64,000 nucleotides of DNA from WGOA01 sp964429745 (lineage in GTDB: Bacteria; Bacteroidota; Bacteroidia; Chitinophagales; BACL12). Shown here piece by piece: positions 60,497-64,000 of this stretch. Within the stretch, counting starts at the first letter, position 1, and every line of letters starts with the position of its first letter. The notes below the pieces were generated by a model. That model saw nothing but the letters and a program-made list of their open reading frames with translations, made no database searches and was not told where the DNA came from. The stretch lies in the NCBI GenBank assembly GCA_964429745.1, contig CAYSDI010000002.1, positions 1 through 64,000 on the forward strand, given 5' to 3'. The position numbers and the translations under genes are program-made.

Positions 60497-62405
60497 GGTG
60501 GGTGATCATGGAAGAAGTCAGATGCATAAAATCGGCTTGTGTGATAATGCCCACCAGCTTTTTATTTTTGACCACAGGAAGACATCCGATCCGGTGATTC
60601 CGCATAAGCTCCATAACTTCTAATATGGATTGTTCGGGTTCTACAGTAATCAGATCAGTAATCATTAAATCCCGGACAATAGCCGGTTTCCGCTCCTGAT
60701 TTTCCAGATGGATGCGGCTAAAATGCCGCAGCAGGATGCGCGAAGTAATCAGCCCTTCGAGCTGGCCTTTATCATCTTCAACGGGCAAATAGCGAATGTG
60801 GTTCCAGTCCATCAACTCCGCGGTGAGTTCCAGGGGGTCGTCGGCCTGAACGGCATACAAATCCGTCACCATGATTTCTTCGACCAACAGGGTATGCGGT
60901 TCCAGGTCGCGGGCATCATCCTGATTGGCCAGTGGCCAGGTGTGGGCAGGGGTTTCGTCCATTTGATGTTGGATAAGGGATGATGTGATGGTGCGAAGCA
61001 CATTTTCCTGGTTGAGGCCTTCTGCAGAAAGCGCCATGTAGCTGTTCAGCATCCATTGGGCTCCGGTGCGTTCGCTGGCAGCGCGCTCCTCGATAAGGCC
61101 GAGGTAGCGGTCGATGTCAGCAGGTTCAACCGCCATGCGGTTAAGCCCGATGCGGGCCAGCGGCAGCAACTCCTTGCGAACCAGCGCCGAAACGCCGATT
61201 TGCTTAGCCCCGATCCAGTTGAACTTTGACGTGATGCCGGTTCGGGCGGCAGCCAGAAAATTGTGGCCAACTTCTTCAAACGAAATCAGCCGGGATGGAT
61301 CGCCGAGTTCTTGCTGAATGCCTTTCATCAAGCCGAGCCAAAAAGCGGCGCTGGCCATTTCGTCCAGGATGGTTGGTCCCGAGGGAAGGATGCGGTTCTC
61401 TATGCGAAGGTGAGGCTTGCCATTTGGGCTGATGCCATAACAAGGCCGGTTCCAGCGGTAGACCGTGCCGTTGTGGATACTCAAGGCCCGAAGGCGCGGG
61501 GTGATGCCGGCGTTGAGTTCGGCAAAGACGTCTTCCTCCAAATCGGCGCTCAGCAAAACCCGAAATCGCGTGATGTCTTCGCGGTAAAGTTCCAATATGC
61601 TCTGGCGTACCCAGCGGCTGCCGAACATCACACGCGGGCTCTGGTGGCGCAGGTATTCGCTTGTTGTCCGGGTATCCACCGATTGTTGGAACAGCGCCAC
61701 GCGTGTTTCGTACCAAAGCCTTTTGCCGAACAACAAGGGCGAAAATGCAGAAATAGCCAGCACAGGTGCGGTGATCAATTGGGCGATGTTGTACAGCTCG
61801 GCAAACTCGGACGGGTGCACCTGCAAGTGCACCTGAAAGCCGGTATTGCAGCCCTCCAACAACGGCGAATCGTGCTTGATGCGCAGTTCGTCTACACCGC
61901 GGATATTGAGTTCCAAGTCATCATTGCGAAGGGCGTTCAAGGCATCCATCAGCGCCCGGTAGCGATCCAGGGGCGTAAGGTTCTCCATGGCCACATCGAA
62001 CTTGCGGATGGTGGGCAGAATCCCCGCCATGACCGGCTCTGCGCCCAAAGCAGCCGCGTGTTCCCGAACCACCGCGTACAATTCGCGGATTTGAGCTTCG
62101 AGCCGGCTTAGGCAATCGCCCTGAAAAACGAGTGGATCGAGATTGAACTCCAGGTTGAACCGGGCTACTTCGCTGGTGAGCAGAGGATGATTGGCGCGCT
62201 CCAACAACTCCAGGTTGATGGGTGCGGGCTTTCCGTGACGGTTGACCAGGCAGAGCTCTTGTTCTGCCCCAATCCGCACGACGCCGTGTTCGAACCAATC
62301 TTCGGCCACCATGCGCTCCAGGGCTTTCATGTCCCGGAGCAGGTTCTGGACGAATTGCTGGGTATCTCGCTTGTCAGTGGCGAGGCGTACGTTTAATTCC
62401 CCCAT
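60474..62405 (-). CDS. Glutamate-cysteine ligase family (GCS2) protein fused to CBS domains
   Basis: This 643-residue protein joins a GCS2/YbdK-type carboxylate-amine ligase domain (about 1-480) to a pair of CBS domains. The ligase part has VRIGAEQELCLVNRHGKPAP, EFNLDPLVFQGDCLSRLEAQ, NTGFQVHLQVHPSEFAELYN and KPHLRIENRILPSGPTILDE. The CBS pair has VEEIMVTDLYAVQADDPLEL and VRDLMITDLITVEPEQSILE with RIGCLPVVKNKKLVGIITQA. CBS domains usually bind adenine nucleotides, so the ligase may respond to energy state. The true substrate is open; bacillithiol, not glutathione, is expected here. It overlaps the AstE-like gene. Confidence 0.85.
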   Translation of the reverse strand: MGELNVRLATDKRDTQQFVQNLLRDMKALERMVAEDWFEHGVVRIGAEQELCLVNRHGKPAPINLELLERANHPLLTSEVARFNLEFNLDPLVFQGDCLSRLEAQIRELYAVVREHAAALGAEPVMAGILPTIRKFDVAMENLTPLDRYRALMDALNALRNDDLELNIRGVDELRIKHDSPLLEGCNTGFQVHLQVHPSEFAELYNIAQLITAPVLAISAFSPLLFGKRLWYETRVALFQQSVDTRTTSEYLRHQSPRVMFGSRWVRQSILELYREDITRFRVLLSADLEEDVFAELNAGITPRLRALSIHNGTVYRWNRPCYGISPNGKPHLRIENRILPSGPTILDEMASAAFWLGLMKGIQQELGDPSRLISFEEVGHNFLAAARTGITSKFNWIGAKQIGVSALVRKELLPLARIGLNRMAVEPADIDRYLGLIEERAASERTGAQWMLNSYMALSAEGLNQENVLRTITSSLIQHQMDETPAHTWPLANQDDARDLEPHTLLVEEIMVTDLYAVQADDPLELTAELMDWNHIRYLPVEDDKGQLEGLITSRILLRHFSRIHLENQERKPAIVRDLMITDLITVEPEQSILEVMELMRNHRIGCLPVVKNKKLVGIITQADFMHLTSSMITHHVRKQSR

Positions 62406-62541
62406 AATGAATTGACACACCAAGGAACTCTTGCGTGCGCGCAGTGCCCTAAGATACACGTTGGCAGTCTTGCGCGAAACAGGCGCAAATCAGGCGCAAA
62501 ACCTGGAATCGGACTTGGCGAAGTCTCTTTAGAAGTACCCT

Positions 62542-62859
62542 TTAATCTTCGTAGATCAGCTCTACGCGCTCGCTTCGGGGCTGGGCCTGGCAACAAAGAA
62601 CAAAACCTTCTGCTTTTTCTGCGGCGCTGAGTACATCGCTGTCTTCCATGTACACTTCACCGCTTTGCAGTTTAGCCATGCAGGACGTGCAGGCGGCGGC
62701 CATGCAGGAATACGGTGGGTCCAGACCTGCGTCCAGGGCAGCTTCCAGGATGGTTTCTTTGGCAGAGACCTGCAGTTCGTGGGTCTGGCCGTCCAAGTGC
62801 AGGATGACCGTAGCGGTTCCTGTAAATGCAGCGTTCTTCTCGGGAGAGGACAAAATCAT
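62542..62859 (-). CDS. 2Fe-2S ferredoxin
   Basis: This 105-residue plant-type ferredoxin has the cluster ligands Cys52, Cys57 and Cys60 (YSCMAAACTSCMAKLQSGEV) and Cys90 (FVLCCQAQP). The spacing C-x4-C-x2-C and the final LCCQ resemble the ferredoxin domain of PaaE-type reductases, here as a stand-alone protein. The ATG at 62859 is preferred. A GTG at 62913 would add 18 residues encoded by the 55-nt gap-flanking sequence. It lies near SufT/SufE-like genes, which fits Fe-S cluster supply. TTAAAGGGTAC overlaps the stop. Confidence 0.9.
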   Translation of the reverse strand: MILSSPEKNAAFTGTATVILHLDGQTHELQVSAKETILEAALDAGLDPPYSCMAAACTSCMAKLQSGEVYMEDSDVLSAAEKAEGFVLCCQAQPRSERVELIYED

Positions 62860-62886
62860 GGGATTTTTCGGGGTAAGAGAAAGGGA

Positions 62887-63096
62887 ATAGTTAGAGGAAG
62901 GGCCAGTCGGCACCGGATGAAGGCGCAGCGCGGATCAGAAGNNNNNNNNNNNNNNNNNNNNNNNNNNNNNNNNNNNNNNNNNNNNNNNNNNNNNNNNNNN
63001 NNNNNNNNNNNNNNNNNNNNNNNNNNNNNNNNNNNNNNNNNATAGTTAGAGGAAGGGCCAGTCGGCACCGGATGAAGGCGCAGCGCGGATCAGAAG
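62887..63096. repeat. Identical 55-nt sequences flanking gap 3
   Basis: Positions 62887-62941 and 63042-63096 are identical over 55 nt up to the N boundary, the same length as at gap 1. Collapsing them would shorten the ferredoxin/SufT-like spacer from 243 to 88 nt. Confidence 0.85.
62942..63041. other. Scaffold gap 3 (100 N)
   Basis: One hundred N lie between the SufT-like and ferredoxin genes, flanked by a 55-nt duplicate. No coding sequence needs to be missing. Confidence 0.98.
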
Positions 63097-63108
63097 CGCG
63101 GATCAGAA
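63083..63108. repeat. Two 13-nt repeats at gap 3
   Basis: GCGCGGATCAGAA occurs twice head to tail; the left side of the gap ends just after one copy. The array probably caused the assembly break. Confidence 0.8.
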
Positions 63109-63426
63109 GAGTCCTAACTCCAATCGAGCCACCTCTGACATGCGGTCTTTGGTCCAGGGCGGGTCAAACGTTAACTCAACATGCGCTTCGCGCACCCCCT
63201 CAACCGACTCCGCTTTTTGTTTCACTTCAAACGGCAGGGAGCCCGCTACCGGACACAGCGGCGAAGTTAACGTCATCGTTATTTCTACGCTACCTTCTTC
63301 GGTAACTCCAACAGCGTAAACGAGCCCTAGTTCGTAAATATCTACCGGAATTTCCGGGTCGTAGACCGTGTGCAGGGCATCAACAACCTTCTGTTGCAGG
63401 GCAGTCCGTTCCGCTTCGTTCATCAT
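63103..63426 (-). CDS. MIP18/DUF59 family Fe-S assembly protein (SufT-like)
   Basis: This 107-residue protein matches the DUF59 (MIP18/PaaD/SufT) family, which helps mature Fe-S proteins. Recognisable segments are VVDALHTVYDPEIPVDIYEL, GLVYAV, ITMTLTSPLCPVAGSLPFEV with the conserved Cys, and VELTFDPPWTKDRMSEVARL. Its start overlaps the stop of sufE by 4 nt, which supports a role in the SUF pathway. A PaaD role is unlikely because no phenylacetate genes are nearby. Confidence 0.92.
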   Translation of the reverse strand: MMNEAERTALQQKVVDALHTVYDPEIPVDIYELGLVYAVGVTEEGSVEITMTLTSPLCPVAGSLPFEVKQKAESVEGVREAHVELTFDPPWTKDRMSEVARLELGLF

Positions 63427-64000
63427 ACCTGCTTGGGAGTCTGGTTTGCTGGCTGGATTTGGTCTTCGGGCGAAGGGCCGCTGCTGGCGGGCGGCTGCAC
63501 CGTGGACTCCGCGGCTGGAGTGTCGTGAGTGAACTGATCGGACAGCCCGGCTTGAACGGTTTGCCCGGCCCGTTCAGCTTGCCCGGCCTGCTCGTCCAGC
63601 CCGGCCGATACAGCCATTGCCTTGATCCGGGCAATCATGGAGGCCAGCCCGTTAGCCCGCTGCGAGCTCAGGTGGGAGCGCAGTGCAATAGCGTCCAAAA
63701 AGCCCAACTCGGCGCTCCGGATGACCGCTGCCGACTGGCCAGACAACACGCGCAACAGCAAAGCGATGATGCCGCGCGTGATGGCCGTGTTGGAGTCGGC
63801 CTGAAACCAGACCCTCCCCTCTTTTTGCTCACTCAAGAGCCAGACTTTGCTTTGGCAACCCGGCACTAAAAACTCGTCGCGCTGCAGCGCCACCGGCAAA
63901 ACCGGAAGCTTTTTGCCTACGTCGATTAAATATGCGTAGCGATCCATCGGGTCGTCAAAAATAGAAAATTCATCTACGATTTCCGCTTCGCGAAGGGCTG
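63423..64000 (-). CDS. sufE: Cysteine desulfuration protein SufE, 5' end beyond window
   Basis: SufE accepts sulfur from the desulfurase SufS for Fe-S assembly. The conserved Cys is in EFLVPGCQSKVWLL, and DSNTAITRGIIALLLRVLSG follows. The frame continues upstream of the internal ATG at 63947 to the window edge and reads AEIVDEFSIFDDPMDRYAYL, the typical SufE N-terminus, so the gene is cut by the window. The C-terminal 65 residues are not family-typical: four AGxxxQ/R hexapeptide repeats (18-nt units) and a polar Pro/Gln tail. The repeats lie after the conserved domain. The stop overlaps the SufT-like gene. Confidence 0.9.
   Translation of the reverse strand, partial: ALREAEIVDEFSIFDDPMDRYAYLIDVGKKLPVLPVALQRDEFLVPGCQSKVWLLSEQKEGRVWFQADSNTAITRGIIALLLRVLSGQSAAVIRSAELGFLDAIALRSHLSSQRANGLASMIARIKAMAVSAGLDEQAGQAERAGQTVQAGLSDQFTHDTPAAESTVQPPASSGPSPEDQIQPANQTPKQV
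63545..63605 (-). repeat. 18-nt repeats encoding AGxxxQ in SufE
   Basis: GCCCGGC recurs every 18 nt at 63545, 63563, 63581 and 63599. On the coding strand the units give AGLDEQ, AGQAER, AGQTVQ and AGLSDQ, a diverged hexapeptide repeat in the tail of SufE. Confidence 0.85.

Noticed and set aside
62911..62913. GTG start for a longer ferredoxin
   Set aside because: The added residues come from the 55-nt sequence that is duplicated at the gap and are not part of the ferredoxin fold.
63945..63947. ATG as start of sufE
   Set aside because: The residues upstream in frame (EIVDEFSIFDD) are the conserved SufE N-terminus, so the ATG is internal and the gene leaves the window.
1..64000. tRNA genes, insertion sequences, prophage or defence genes
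   Set aside because: No tRNA-like T-loop or cloverleaf, transposase, integrase, terminal inverted repeat or defence domain was seen in any reading frame or spacer.

Overview
The window looks like a chromosomal stretch of a Bacteroidota bacterium, most likely of the Saprospiria/Lewinella type. This is inferred from gene content, not from a database search. The reasons are five secreted proteins ending in a type IX secretion (T9SS) sorting domain, a short RpoD without region 1.1, an S16 with a long alanine-rich tail, a two-domain YidC, DUF4294, DUF6438 and DUF3857 proteins, a bacillithiol deacetylase (BshB1), and promoters of the Bacteroidota form TTTG-N20-TAnnTTTG. By eye the GC content is a little above 50 percent. 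No tRNA, rRNA, CRISPR array, insertion sequence, prophage or plasmid function was seen.

Layout. 0-7.6 kb: ffh; a convergent T9SS DUF5060-type glycosidase; the rpsP-rimM-trmD-rplS translation operon; bshB1 with a glutathione peroxidase. 7.6-21.9 kb, all minus strand: DUF4294 protein, trxB, rpe with a TonB-dependent receptor, rpoD, pnp, rpsO, accD, class I aldolase, a cystathionine beta-synthase-like enzyme and a LysM protein. 22-30.8 kb: an NfeD-type membrane protease, kdsB, a T9SS SprB-repeat protein, pyrG, yidC and a DUF6438 lipoprotein. 31-38.7 kb: two tandem T9SS Asp-box/PKD paralogues, comEC, and a DUF4412-like protein. 38.7-42.2 kb: bioA-bioD and a T9SS surface protein.

42.6-50.9 kb is the most coherent accessory unit. 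A TetR regulator is followed on the same strand by an acyl-CoA dehydrogenase, both subunits of a biotin-dependent acyl-CoA carboxylase, a crotonase, an SCP-2-like protein and a PECR/AtuG-like reductase. This is the logic of leucine (Liu) or acyclic terpene (Atu) degradation. A perfect 18-bp palindrome of TetR-operator form lies inside the operon, and an inverted repeat overlaps the TetR promoter. bioA-bioD nearby supplies the cofactor of the carboxylase. 51-64 kb: a soluble histidine kinase convergent with a response regulator, a lipoprotein with an alpha/beta hydrolase, mscL, two DUF3857 proteins (one with a lost transglutaminase centre), an AstE-like hydrolase overlapping a GCS2-CBS fusion, a 2Fe-2S ferredoxin, a SufT-like protein and the 3' part of sufE.

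A window-wide oddity is the number of short in-frame tandem repeats and low-complexity inserts in otherwise conserved proteins: SANQ/LANQ in the carboxylase alpha subunit, SGKG/SDKG in the histidine kinase, AGxxxQ in SufE, GDRG in Pnp, and non-repetitive inserts in BioA and TetR. All three 100-N gaps lie at tandem repeats of 12-13 nt. Two gaps are flanked by the same exact 55-nt sequence on both sides; collapsing the duplication at the first restores one intact 758-residue carboxylase subunit.
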